In this document: positions 1 through 7,997 of the stretch, in pieces | How positions within the stretch are numbered: the first letter of the stretch is position 1 | Layout: every line of letters begins with the position of its first letter | Source: CAZTAR01 sp043813895 | GTDB lineage: Bacteria; Planctomycetota; Phycisphaerae; UBA1845; UTPLA1 | NCBI GenBank assembly: GCA_043813895.1 | Contig: JBDRKQ010000082.1 | Span: 1-37,771, forward strand | DNA: 37,771 bases | Direction of reading: 5' to 3' | The notes under the pieces: model-generated | Told to the model about the DNA's origin: nothing | Seen by the model: only the letters and a program-made list of their open reading frames with translations | The model's database searches: none | Made by a program: the position numbers and the translations under genes

Positions 1-1844
1 TCGATACTGTCGTGTGCAATCACGACCACCTCGTCACCCCGCTCGTCATCCAGATCTGCCACCGCAAGATCGCGACACACCCATTGCGTCGGCGGCCCAC
101 AGTCGGGCCAGTGTCTGTCTGAAGAAAGGTCAAGGCCTTTCAGTTCGCGTCCCATTGCGTCGAATACGAACAAGCACTTGCCATCCACCGGTGCCGCTGT
201 GCCAGCCACGACCAAGGGACGTCCCTCACCATCCATGTGGACCAGCACAGCATCGCTGACTTGGTTTGCATCCTCATCGAAAGTGTAGAACTCCTCCCAT
301 CTTGCATCGCCCTTGTACCTTGCGAGGATGGTACGAGTGTTCCTTCTGTTAACTTTTTCCACGGATATGTCCGTAACACGCGGCTCGGTCGGGGGTGCGG
401 TCTCTGCGGGCGTCTCCGCGAAGAGGTCAAGCAGCCATGCACAGATGCAGAGGATCGCAATCGCGGCTAAGCAGACGGCAATCCCACGGAGTCGCCTCCG
501 CCGCCGCTCCAGCGACCGCACGCGCTTGCCGGCTTCCAGTGCTTCGATCACTTCGCCCGCCGAGGCAAAGCGGTCTTCCGGCCGCTTCGCCATGAGTCGT
601 ATTGCCAGAGACGAGAGGTTCGCGTCGGCGTCCTTGCGGATCGTGCGGGGGTCGGGGGGGTCTTCGTGGAGGATGCGGTGGATCACGGTCGAGGGGGAGC
701 CGCCGCTGAAGGGGGTTCGGCCTGCGAGCATTTCGTAGAGGACCACGCCGGCCGAATACAGGTCGCTGCGGGCGTCGAGTTCTTCATCGCCCCGAGCCTG
801 CTCCGGGCTCATGTACTCTGGCGTTCCGAGGGCCGATGCGTCGAGCGTCAGTCGCGTCTGGGCCGTGAGCATTCGGGCCAGGCCGAAGTCGGCAATCTTC
901 AGAATTGACGATTGTAGATTGACGATTGACGATTGCTCAGAGCCGGGCCGTGTCGGCCCGGTGCTGCCTCCACCGGCTCGGCACGAGCCGGCTCTGCTGC
1001 TGCAATCGAGGAGCAGGTTTGCCGGTTTGATGTCGCGGTGGATCAAGTCGGCGTCGTGCGCGGCGGCGAGGCCGGAGAGGAGTTGATGGAACAGGTCGCG
1101 GATGAGGTCGGTTGAGAGGGAGGATCGAGAAGGGATTCTCGATCCAGCGTCGATTCTCGATCCAGCGTCGATTCTCGATCCAGCGTCGATTCTCGAGCCG
1201 GCGTCGTTTGTGGAGTGCGCCGAGGAAAGGTCTCTGGTGGCGTGCGTACCCCCCGGCCAACGGCGTGGGCTCTTTGAGGGCGTACTCCGAGGCTCTGCCG
1301 TTTGGCGGATTACGTCAGCCAGCGTCGGGCCGTCCACGTATTCCATCGCCAGAAAATGCGTGCCGCGCTGCTGACCGACGGCGAAGACGGTCACGATGTT
1401 CGGATCTCGCAGGGCGGCGGCGACCTTGGCTTCGCGCGTGAAGCGTTCCAGTGCGACGCGATCGCCTGCAAGCTCCGGCCGGATGATCTTGATCGCTACG
1501 ATTCGGTTGAGGCTTTCTTCGTACGCCTTGAGGACGATCCCCATCCCGCCGCGCCCGAGAAACTCGATCACCCTGTACGCCCCCAGGCTGGCGCAATAGG
1601 CCGGATCGTCTGAGCCGGTCAGCACGCCTTGAGCGATCAGCGCGTCGAGGTCGTGGCCCGCAGCGCCCAGCCCGCCGATCACCGCGAGATACCGGCGAAG
1701 GTCGTCCGCCAGATCCGGATGCGCCGCCAGGATTTCCGCCTCCGCGTATGGCTTACCACGGGCCCTGCGATCGTACAGTTCACTCACGATCCGCCCGATT
1801 CGGGCGTCCCGATCCTCTTGTTCGAATGCGCTTGTGTCCGACAT
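1..1844 (-). CDS. Receptor-type Ser/Thr protein kinase (Hanks/PknB type), 3' end missing
   Basis: The gene starts at an ATG at 1842-1844 and reads without a stop to the window edge, giving about 614 residues. A helical N-terminal segment with HPDLADDLRRYL (about 42-53) precedes the kinase domain, as in many planctomycete kinases. Kinase motifs are the glycine loop GRGGMG (97-102), ATP lysine K119, catalytic HRDIKPAN (269-276), DFG (319-321) and TPEYMSPE (341-348). All key residues are present, so it should be active and phosphorylate Ser/Thr. A membrane segment lies at about 453-475, followed by an outside domain with an FG-GAP-like stretch DLAVADLDDERGDE near the window edge. Two in-frame insertions made of repeat DNA lie in the catalytic domain: about residues 183-246 between helices D and E, and about 281-314 between the catalytic loop and DFG. 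The substrate is unknown. Confidence 0.93.
   Translation of the reverse strand, partial: MSDTSAFEQEDRDARIGRIVSELYDRRARGKPYAEAEILAAHPDLADDLRRYLAVIGGLGAAGHDLDALIAQGVLTGSDDPAYCASLGAYRVIEFLGRGGMGIVLKAYEESLNRIVAIKIIRPELAGDRVALERFTREAKVAAALRDPNIVTVFAVGQQRGTHFLAMEYVDGPTLADVIRQTAEPRSTPSKSPRRWPGGTHATRDLSSAHSTNDAGSRIDAGSRIDAGSRIDAGSRIPSRSSLSTDLIRDLFHQLLSGLAAAHDADLIHRDIKPANLLLDCSSRAGSCRAGGGSTGPTRPGSEQSSIVNLQSSILKIADFGLARMLTAQTRLTLDASALGTPEYMSPEQARGDEELDARSDLYSAGVVLYEMLAGRTPFSGGSPSTVIHRILHEDPPDPRTIRKDADANLSSLAIRLMAKRPEDRFASAGEVIEALEAGKRVRSLERRRRRLRGIAVCLAAIAILCICAWLLDLFAETPAETAPPTEPRVTDISVEKVNRRNTRTILARYKGDARWEEFYTFDEDANQVSDAVLVHMDGEGRPLVVAGTAAPVDGKCLFVFDAMGRELKGLDLSSDRHWPDCGPPTQWVCRDLAVADLDDERGDEVVVIAHDSI
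904..991. repeat. Repeat cluster coding for an insertion in the kinase catalytic loop
   Basis: 904-935 holds tandem-like copies of an ATTGACGATTG motif. Next come two palindromes: 943-961 (arms CCGGGCCG/CGGCCCGG) and 973-991 (arms CCGGCTCG/CGAGCCGG). The block looks like intergenic repeat DNA, but it is read in frame on the minus strand as a Gly/Ser/Arg-rich loop inserted between HRDIKPANLLLD and LKIADFG, the beta7-beta8 turn of the kinase. Confidence 0.75.
1134..1205. repeat. Four tandem 18-bp units coding for (DAGSRI)4 in the kinase
   Basis: Units begin at 1134, 1152, 1170 and 1188. The first three are identical (GATTCTCGATCCAGCGTC on the plus strand) and the fourth differs at two positions. 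As 18 is a multiple of three, they are translated on the minus strand as four DAGSRI hexapeptides inside the kinase insertion between helices D and E. The identity of three units suggests recent expansion by slippage. Confidence 0.9.
1245..1272. repeat. CCCCGGCC palindromic repeat, copy A, inside the kinase gene
   Basis: This copy shares the order CGTACCCCC, CGGCCAA, GGCTC with copies at 13926-13952 and 36365-36393. Here it is partly degenerate and is translated within the kinase insertion (minus-strand product around RRWPGGTHA). Confidence 0.6.
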
Positions 1845-2084
1845 GAATGCCCGGCCTGTTCCCTTGGAGCCTCCTCCCGCTGGAGCCCCCCGAACGGGCC
1901 TCCGCGCTCAAGGCATAGCCTTCGGTTCCCGTATCTTACCGTTTTCGGACAGAGAAAGCATCGTGCCTGTGCAGAGCCACGACCGTTGGGAAATCGGTTT
2001 CTGTTCACCTCAAGGAGGCCTCTCGGCGAGCGCTGGCCGCTAGCTGACGCGCGCGGCTCTGATCGTGGGATTGTCAGGCACATT
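1845..2084. other. Intergenic region with a degenerate repeat
   Basis: No gene is seen here. The segment 2029-2064 (GCTGGCCGCTAGCTGACGCG and following GCGGCTCTGATC) resembles the short GC-rich repeat that also makes up the tail of moaC at 29851-29886. The kinase promoter should lie here on the minus strand, but I see no convincing -35/-10 pair. Confidence 0.5.
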
Positions 2085-2283
2085 TCAGGGCGATGTGGCC
2101 AGGTAATCCTGGAGCATGTCCAAGCGCTGCCGAGTGTCGGTGAGATAGTCGATAGCGTCGCGATGGCCGGGGGACAAATCAAGCGTCCGGCGAAAGCACT
2201 GCATTGCCTGGTTCCAGTGTTGCTCGGCCCGCTCGAATTGCTCAACCCTCGCGGCGGCGTTTCCGAGGTTGCCGTGGCAGACG
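2085..2283 (-). pseudogene. Out-of-frame C-terminal TPR tail of the upstream membrane protein
   Basis: In the frame reached by dropping one G from the run at 2284-2287, the minus strand reads on with TPR-like sequence (GNLGNAAARVEQFERAEQHW, then RRTLDLSPGHRDAIDYL) and stops with TGA at 2085-2087. The restored protein would be 677 residues. Either the gene carries a real one-base insertion or the base is a sequencing/assembly error in a homopolymer; the sequence alone cannot tell. Confidence 0.7.
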
Positions 2284-4119
2284 CCCCAGGTAGTGCCAGG
2301 CTTCGAAGTAGTCGGGCGCGAGCTCGATCGCCTCGTTCAAAAGCGGCACCGCTTCGCGGTCCCAGCCGAGTGACATCGGTACGTTGACGATCGTGCCGAG
2401 CGTCAGGGCTCTCTCGTGCGTTGGGCCGGCCAGTGCGGCGATCCAGGAATTCGTGTCGACCTGTTCCCGAGTGATCTCGCCCTCCTGAATGATACCTTTG
2501 TGCTCGGGTATCCGTCGAACGAAGACGACGACGTGTTGATCCAGATAGACAAGCGCCCAGGAGTCGTCCCTCGCCATGTTCCGCACGAGGAACTGCGTGT
2601 CGGGGCCGCAGTGCAGGAGGGCGACGTTGATGTCGAACTTGTCGAAGAAAGCATCGTGCGGCATCCTTGCCAGGCCGACGTCGAAGGCCGTGCGAAGCGT
2701 CGCGTCTTCGACGGCGAACGTATTGGTATCCACGAAGAGCTTGAACCGCTCCGGCAGCCACGGGAGCGTGTTGCTGGACGAGAAGTAATCCACGAAGAGG
2801 CGGGGTTCGAGATCGGGGTTGGCCGAGAGCCACTGCATCGCGCCGACTGGGAACGTCCGCCGGCTGAGCCCCGTGCCAAACTCGCGTGTGATGCGGCGTT
2901 CGCTGAAGTAGAACCGCCCGTCGACAATCCCCGTGATCCACCAGCCGGCCGCGCCGATGGTTGCGAGCGCGAGCAGCGCCCCGGTGATTCGTCCCGACTT
3001 GGCCCAATCGGGCGTGCGAAAGATTCGTTGCGCAAAGGGAACGATCGCCGCGACGGCCAAGGGCGAGGCCACAAACGCGAATTGGGCGATGTTACGCCGC
3101 ATCTGGATCGACATGAGCAGGAACAGCAACACCGTCAACGCCGCGCCGGTTTGGCGCCGGAGGATAAGTGCAATCAATCCCATTCCGGCAACGGCGAGCA
3201 GTGCGTGATACGCGTAAATCGTTCGGGCGTAGCCGATTTGCCCGTAAAAGCTGAATGGGGATTGGAACTCGGATATCTCGGACCACGCACTTTGTGACGC
3301 GTCCTGGGCGGTGCCGCCCATGACGTCCTCGCCGTGGAGGAATTGAAGCGTGGTCAGCGGGAAGACCGCGCCGCGGACGTGCCAGGGATTGACACAGCAC
3401 GCGGCGGCCTGGATGGCAAGCGCAATCGCCAGGACCCGCACGTGCCGGCGCGACTCTTCGGCGTGTTCCGCGTCGCGCCTGGTCCGAAGCCACTGCCAGA
3501 GGCTGCCGGCCAGCCAGCACCCGGTCATGAGGATTCCGACAAGGAAGTAGCTGTGCAGGTTGACCCAAAGCGTTTGCAGGAGAGCGATCGCGCCAATGCC
3601 GCGCCAACTCCTGATTCCCCGGACCAGCAGGACGAGCATCATCATCATGACGGCATAGCTGAGAAGCTCCGGGCGCATGCTGAATCGCTCGTAGCCGGCC
3701 ATTGCGGCAAACAGCCAAGCCAACGCAACTGCCAACCACGATTGCGTGTGGCGAAGGACCAGGTGGGCAACCGCGGCGAAGATGATCAGGATCAATGCTA
3801 TTCGGAGGATGAAGAGGCCGATCGAAGCGCCGTCGGGGGCGAGAATCGCCATGAGCACCTGGCTGCCCCAGTTGGCGTTCACGAAACAAACGGCATTCTC
3901 CGGATAAAGGAACGGATCGCGACCGACGATTTCGCCGCAGTCGAGGAAGTGCTGGCCGTAGCCGACGTGGTACCCGATGTCGAGGCTGGCGAGCTTGAAC
4001 CAGGATAGGCCGAGGATCAGACAGGCCGCGGCCACACACGCCGCGATTCCCAGCCAATCGGCGCGCGAACGACGCGCTCCCTTTGGTGAGTCGGCAGTGA
4101 TGCGTGAGTTGCGCGGCAT
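2242..4119 (-). CDS. Multi-pass membrane protein, GT-C-like, with C-terminal TPR (frameshifted end)
   Basis: The 625 residues begin with a cytoplasmic basic stretch and a first membrane helix (about 23-43), then an outside loop with LDIGYHVGYGQ and NANWGSQ. About ten further hydrophobic segments follow to residue ~400. This resembles GT-C membrane glycosyltransferases, where the first outside loop holds the active acidic residue, but the match is only by layout. The last ~230 residues look soluble and end in a TPR-like helix pair (EAVPLLNEAIELAPDYFEAW). The reading frame breaks at a GGGG run (plus-strand 2284-2287): removing one G continues the TPR for 65 more codons to a stop at 2085. The present end (LGRLPRQPRKRRREG) therefore looks like a frameshift product. 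The start ATG at 4119 follows a GGATG stretch. Substrate unknown. Confidence 0.75.
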   Translation of the reverse strand: MPRNSRITADSPKGARRSRADWLGIAACVAAACLILGLSWFKLASLDIGYHVGYGQHFLDCGEIVGRDPFLYPENAVCFVNANWGSQVLMAILAPDGASIGLFILRIALILIIFAAVAHLVLRHTQSWLAVALAWLFAAMAGYERFSMRPELLSYAVMMMMLVLLVRGIRSWRGIGAIALLQTLWVNLHSYFLVGILMTGCWLAGSLWQWLRTRRDAEHAEESRRHVRVLAIALAIQAAACCVNPWHVRGAVFPLTTLQFLHGEDVMGGTAQDASQSAWSEISEFQSPFSFYGQIGYARTIYAYHALLAVAGMGLIALILRRQTGAALTVLLFLLMSIQMRRNIAQFAFVASPLAVAAIVPFAQRIFRTPDWAKSGRITGALLALATIGAAGWWITGIVDGRFYFSERRITREFGTGLSRRTFPVGAMQWLSANPDLEPRLFVDYFSSSNTLPWLPERFKLFVDTNTFAVEDATLRTAFDVGLARMPHDAFFDKFDINVALLHCGPDTQFLVRNMARDDSWALVYLDQHVVVFVRRIPEHKGIIQEGEITREQVDTNSWIAALAGPTHERALTLGTIVNVPMSLGWDREAVPLLNEAIELAPDYFEAWHYLGRLPRQPRKRRREG

Positions 4120-4162
4120 GGAGCATCCACGGGGCGGCGGCGATTCTGGTGACTATATCGGC

Positions 4163-4202
4163 TAAAGAGAAAGCCGATCGCCTCGGTGCTGAAGCGATCG
4201 GC
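4163..4202 (-). terminator. Rho-independent terminator of the secretin gene
   Basis: On the minus strand a perfect 9-bp stem GCCGATCGC / GCGATCGGC with a 12-base loop is followed by TTTCTCTTT. It lies 37 bases past the secretin stop codon and upstream of the next co-directional gene, so the two are probably separate transcripts. Confidence 0.8.
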
Positions 4203-4238
4203 CTCCGTTAATTTCGAACCGGTATTGCCCGAGGATCG

Positions 4239-7139
4239 TCACCCTCGCGCCATGGACGAGAGCGTGGGGAACGCTTCCTGTTCCGCTTCCTCTTGAATGA
4301 TGATCGTCGGTTTGATCAGGATCAGGAGGATCTGATCGTCTTTCACATTCGACGTGTTCGAGAATGCCCGTTTGAGGATTGGTATCCTCGACAGGATCGG
4401 AACGCCTGCGTCTACGTCGCGCTCGCCGGAGAGCTTGAGCCCGCCGATGAGGAGCGTTCCGCCGTCAGGAACGGAGACGGTCGTTCTTATCTGCTGCGTC
4501 GTCTGGGTGGCCAACTCGACGAAACCGGAGCCGACCGTCTGGGATCCGCCGAAGAAGACAGTTCGGAAATCGCCGGTGACCCGTGTGAACGTCCTGACCG
4601 TCATGGTCACGTATCGGCGGTCCGCAGACACCGTCGCCTGGACATCCAGGGATCGTCCGGTGAGCGCCGTGTTGATGTTCGGCCGGAATGCTCCGGCGTT
4701 GTCACCGATGACCGGGGTAAGTGCGGCGATGTAGTCCTGCTCGATGAAAGATTCGAACGTGGCCCGCTGACCGTTGAAGAGCACAAGCCGGGGGGCGTCG
4801 AGGTCGCTGGATCGTCGGTCGACCTGCGAGGCACGAAGCAGGAAGTCCACCTGGATGTTGTCGAGGAAGCTGCCAAAGACCGCGAACGCGGGGCTCTGGT
4901 TCACGAGACTGCCGAGCGATCCTGCAATGTTAGTGTCGCTTGGCGAGGCGAGGTCCAGCGTATTGTTCACGAGGGGAATCCTCGTCATGCTGCCGGAGCC
5001 CGGGCCGACGCCACCCGTCGCCGGGACGAGGCCCGGCTGCCCGTAGGGCTGTCCGAATGGCTGGGTCGGCAGGTTAATGCCAACACCACCGGGAGCGCCC
5101 GGCGTAAAACCGTTGCGAACAAACTGGCGCGGCACAAGCACGGGGTTGTTCGTAGCCGGATCAAGGATGGTCGTCCGGTCGAATCCTGCATTGCCGTTGT
5201 TAAGAACGATGTCGAGATCGACGCCGATCTGCTCGAGCCAGTTTCTCGATATCGTGATGTACCGAGCTTCGACGGCAACCTGGAGCGCCCTGGCGCGTCG
5301 GAGCGAGGAGAGCAGGTCTCGCAACTGCTCATGGGCCGCCGCGGTCTGCGTGATGATGATCTGTTGATTCAGTGCCTGGATAGCACCGACGTTTCCGCCC
5401 GCTTCTCGCCAGGATTCAGGGTCGATCGTCTCCTGGATGAGTTCGATGATCGGCTCGAGCGGGTCTCCCTCTTGCGCGTCGTCGACTTCGTTTCCGCCGC
5501 CACCGCCGCCGAAGAGGCCCTGGTTCCCGCCGCCGCCGCCGCCGCCGCCCTCTCCACGAAGGTAGCGCCCACCACCGAGACCGCCTTCTTGCTGCTGCTG
5601 ACCGACCTGGTCGATGCTGATCTGGCGTCCGCGGAATGTTGGGACGGAGATCAAGAGGTCCTGCACGTTGTAGACTTGCGTGAGCGTCCTGCGGCTGAGG
5701 TCTTCCTTCGTGGAGATCTGGATAACGCCATCGTCGATTTCGTAGTCGAGCTCGAACTCGCCGCCGCCGACTTCGTTGAGAATGAGCTTGAGTGCCTTCT
5801 CATATCGCACGTGCTGAAGGCTGAGTGTGACCTCCACATCCTTCTCGATGCCAGCCAGCTCAAGCGCCGACCAGTTGGCGACGATATTGAGACCCGTCTT
5901 CCCGCGCAGCCAAGCGATGACCTCCTGGAACTCGGTGGCATCGAACTTGACCTCGGCGGCCTGCTCCCTGAGCTTCTTCCGCGTTGCGATGTTCTCCTCT
6001 GATTCGGCGGCAGCTTCCGCTCCCCGGCCAAGACGTTTGGCGGTGATCTCCGCCCAATTATTCGGATACCGCATGTTGTCGTGCCAGGGGATCAAGGCCT
6101 CGTCGTTGTCGATGAGGAGGCCCTGAACCTGGGTCGAGCGGTCACGGATGGCCCTCTGGTCGCGCATGCCCATCGCCAAGTCTTCGAGCGTCTCCCGCAT
6201 CCACGCCGCCTGGTCGTTTTGCGGATCGATGATCAACACTTGGTCGAGAACCTCGATCGCGTCCTCGTAGCGAATCTCCTTTCGCAACTCTGCCGCCTGA
6301 CCCATAAGCTGCTCGATCTGGCGGAGCTTGTTGGACTTGATCCTCTCGATATGGCTCTTCTCGGCGTCGGCGATTTCCTTCTGCTTTCGTTCGATCTCAA
6401 GCTCCTGCCAGTTTCGCTCCTCCTGCTCGACATACATCTCGAGTTCGGCGGCCTGGCGTTGATAATCCTCAAAGGCGGAAGGGGGTGAAGCATATCGCCT
6501 GTTGAGATCGATCGTCTGCTTAGCGAAGTCCAGGAGGCGGCGGGCCTCTGTGAAGTCCTCGCTCAAAACGGCCTTGCGAATCCTGGACTCGGTCTCCCGG
6601 TATGTCTTGATCGCCTGCTGCCAGAGTAGGTCGTACTCCTCCGACAACTGACTGAGCAGAGAGGACCTTCCGACAGCATCACCGCGACCCGACGAGGCCG
6701 GCTCGGAAGTTCTGCTCTGTGCTCGAAGCCTGGCATCCACATCGGCCAGGCTCGACTGCGCCTTCTCCTCGACGTCCGCAGGTGCGAACTCGTTGTCGAG
6801 GACGCGCTGGAACATCTTCGCAGCCTCTTCCAGCTTGCCGGCCTCCGACGCCTTGATGCCGTTGCGGAGATCCTCTGTGGCATCGTTCACGCGCGCGATG
6901 GCCTTCGCGGCGCGTCCCATGAACTCTTGGAGTCGGAGATCCTGATCTTCGGACAGCTCATCCGGATCGATGCTCCGCAAAAGCGCGCGAGAGTCCTCGT
7001 ATTGGCCGTCCTTGAAGAGTTGGACGCCCTTCTCGAGTTTCTCGGCGTCGGACAGGTCCGTGTCGTCTGCACGGGCGGAACCGGCGCAGATCAGTAGCGA
7101 AACCAAAAGCGCGCTACACAGTATGCGGAGTCGCATCAT
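4239..7139 (-). CDS. Secretin-family outer-membrane protein with TPR/coiled-coil N-terminus
   Basis: I start it at the ATG at 7137-7139, which has GAGGAG six to seven bases upstream and is followed by a signal peptide (MMRLRILCSALLVSLLICAGSARA split across the cleavage site). That gives 966 residues. Residues ~30-330 are helical: TPR-like repeats (KLEKGVQLFKDGQYEDSRAL; EAAKMFQRVL) and a charged coiled coil near 235-295. An STN/secretin N domain follows (~395-480, VKFDATEFQEVIAWLRGKTG). Then come a Gly/Gln-rich linker (~510-550), an N-type domain (AIQALNQQIIITQT) and the secretin channel domain, which ends with VPDGGTLLIGGLKL and VPILSRIPILKRAF. Secretins are multimeric outer-membrane pores of type II secretion or type IV pili. 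At nearly 970 residues it is longer than typical GspD, and no other secretion gene is adjacent. Confidence 0.9.
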   Translation of the reverse strand: MMRLRILCSALLVSLLICAGSARADDTDLSDAEKLEKGVQLFKDGQYEDSRALLRSIDPDELSEDQDLRLQEFMGRAAKAIARVNDATEDLRNGIKASEAGKLEEAAKMFQRVLDNEFAPADVEEKAQSSLADVDARLRAQSRTSEPASSGRGDAVGRSSLLSQLSEEYDLLWQQAIKTYRETESRIRKAVLSEDFTEARRLLDFAKQTIDLNRRYASPPSAFEDYQRQAAELEMYVEQEERNWQELEIERKQKEIADAEKSHIERIKSNKLRQIEQLMGQAAELRKEIRYEDAIEVLDQVLIIDPQNDQAAWMRETLEDLAMGMRDQRAIRDRSTQVQGLLIDNDEALIPWHDNMRYPNNWAEITAKRLGRGAEAAAESEENIATRKKLREQAAEVKFDATEFQEVIAWLRGKTGLNIVANWSALELAGIEKDVEVTLSLQHVRYEKALKLILNEVGGGEFELDYEIDDGVIQISTKEDLSRRTLTQVYNVQDLLISVPTFRGRQISIDQVGQQQQEGGLGGGRYLRGEGGGGGGGGNQGLFGGGGGGNEVDDAQEGDPLEPIIELIQETIDPESWREAGGNVGAIQALNQQIIITQTAAAHEQLRDLLSSLRRARALQVAVEARYITISRNWLEQIGVDLDIVLNNGNAGFDRTTILDPATNNPVLVPRQFVRNGFTPGAPGGVGINLPTQPFGQPYGQPGLVPATGGVGPGSGSMTRIPLVNNTLDLASPSDTNIAGSLGSLVNQSPAFAVFGSFLDNIQVDFLLRASQVDRRSSDLDAPRLVLFNGQRATFESFIEQDYIAALTPVIGDNAGAFRPNINTALTGRSLDVQATVSADRRYVTMTVRTFTRVTGDFRTVFFGGSQTVGSGFVELATQTTQQIRTTVSVPDGGTLLIGGLKLSGERDVDAGVPILSRIPILKRAFSNTSNVKDDQILLILIKPTIIIQEEAEQEAFPTLSSMARG

Positions 7140-7997
7140 GGGAATCTCCTCATTCAAGCAAGCTCGTCCGCAACGCGGCGGACCGGCATCGTTTCAACAG
7201 ACACCCCCGTTGTCTCGACCATACCACTAGGAGGGCTTGGCGCGGGTTCTTTTCTATCATCTCAAAACCAAGCGGTCGGGTGCTTCTTGGTGGGGAAGGA
7301 GAGTCGCACCTGTGGGCCCGCCCAGATCGAATCACGCCATAGTGCTATTAGAATGTACGCCGGTCGCGCCGCCATTGCAAGCCAAATTCTGCAGGAGTGG
7401 GCGGCGTACGCCCGCGCGTAAGCGGAAGCCCTCGCTTCAATTAAGGTCCGTATCAGCCTGACAGGTGGCAAACCCCTCGCCATCGACCGGCGTCATGGAT
7501 TCTCGGTCTGTCCTGTCGCGATGTTGGAAGTCCGAGGACACCAGCGTGACACGGAGCGAATAATGGGACGGACGGCGCAGCGTCAGTTGTCACGAACAGC
7601 CGGACAGCGAGTATCATAAAGTGCGATGAGTCCACGGTCTGCCAATACCCCTTCAAGGCCCCTCCCGGCCCCTCCGTGTCCCGCGAACTGCCACCTGGCA
7701 AGCCGCCGGCGACACCATGGGGCAGCCGCCATTGGCGTCTCTGCGAGCCGCCTGTAAGCCCCCATTGCTTGAGCTACGACAGAGTCCTGGTCCCATATGC
7801 AGTGCAACGACCGAGTGCCGCACTTTTTCGGCGTTTTTTCGCCGATAATTTGCCCGACGCCAGTATCGGTGTTATATTTATGAGTCCCTTGATCTCCGCC
7901 TGTCGGGGGTAGGGCAAGGCGGCACTCAGGTTTTCTGTCAGTCTATCCAGACGTTTACCTAGCACAACGTAGCGTTTATCTTCGCCGGGGAGTTTGT
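7140..7997. other. Gene-free region of about 860 bases upstream of dnaG
   Basis: Short open frames exist on both strands but none has family features, a signal peptide or a credible start. 7391-7440 looks like a degenerate palindromic repeat (GGGCGGCGTACGCCC followed by GCGTAAGCGGAAGCC). 7830-7846 holds a small hairpin GGCG-TTTTTT-CGCC. The right end carries the dnaG promoter. A structured RNA cannot be ruled out, but I recognise none: no RNase P, tmRNA or SRP core motif. Confidence 0.5.
7850..7878 (+). promoter_or_regulatory. Sigma-70 promoter upstream of dnaG-rpoD
   Basis: TTGCCC (7850-7855) and TATATT (7873-7878) are separated by 17 bases, a good match to the vegetative consensus. The predicted start near 7885 leaves a leader of about 110 bases before the dnaG start codon. 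Confidence 0.65.

Noticed and set aside
1134..1205. Tandem units considered as a CRISPR array
   Set aside because: The 18-bp units abut without spacers and are translated in frame.
4293..6002. A 569-codon open frame on the plus strand opposite the secretin gene
   Set aside because: It mirrors the codon pattern of the secretin on the other strand, is rich in Arg/Asp/Glu with no domain, and lies wholly within a well-supported gene.
7441..7640. Possible SRP, tmRNA or RNase P RNA in the gene-free region
   Set aside because: A CAGG-like stretch was noticed, but the SRP loop GGAAGGAAGCAGCC, the RNase P core and tmRNA ends are missing.
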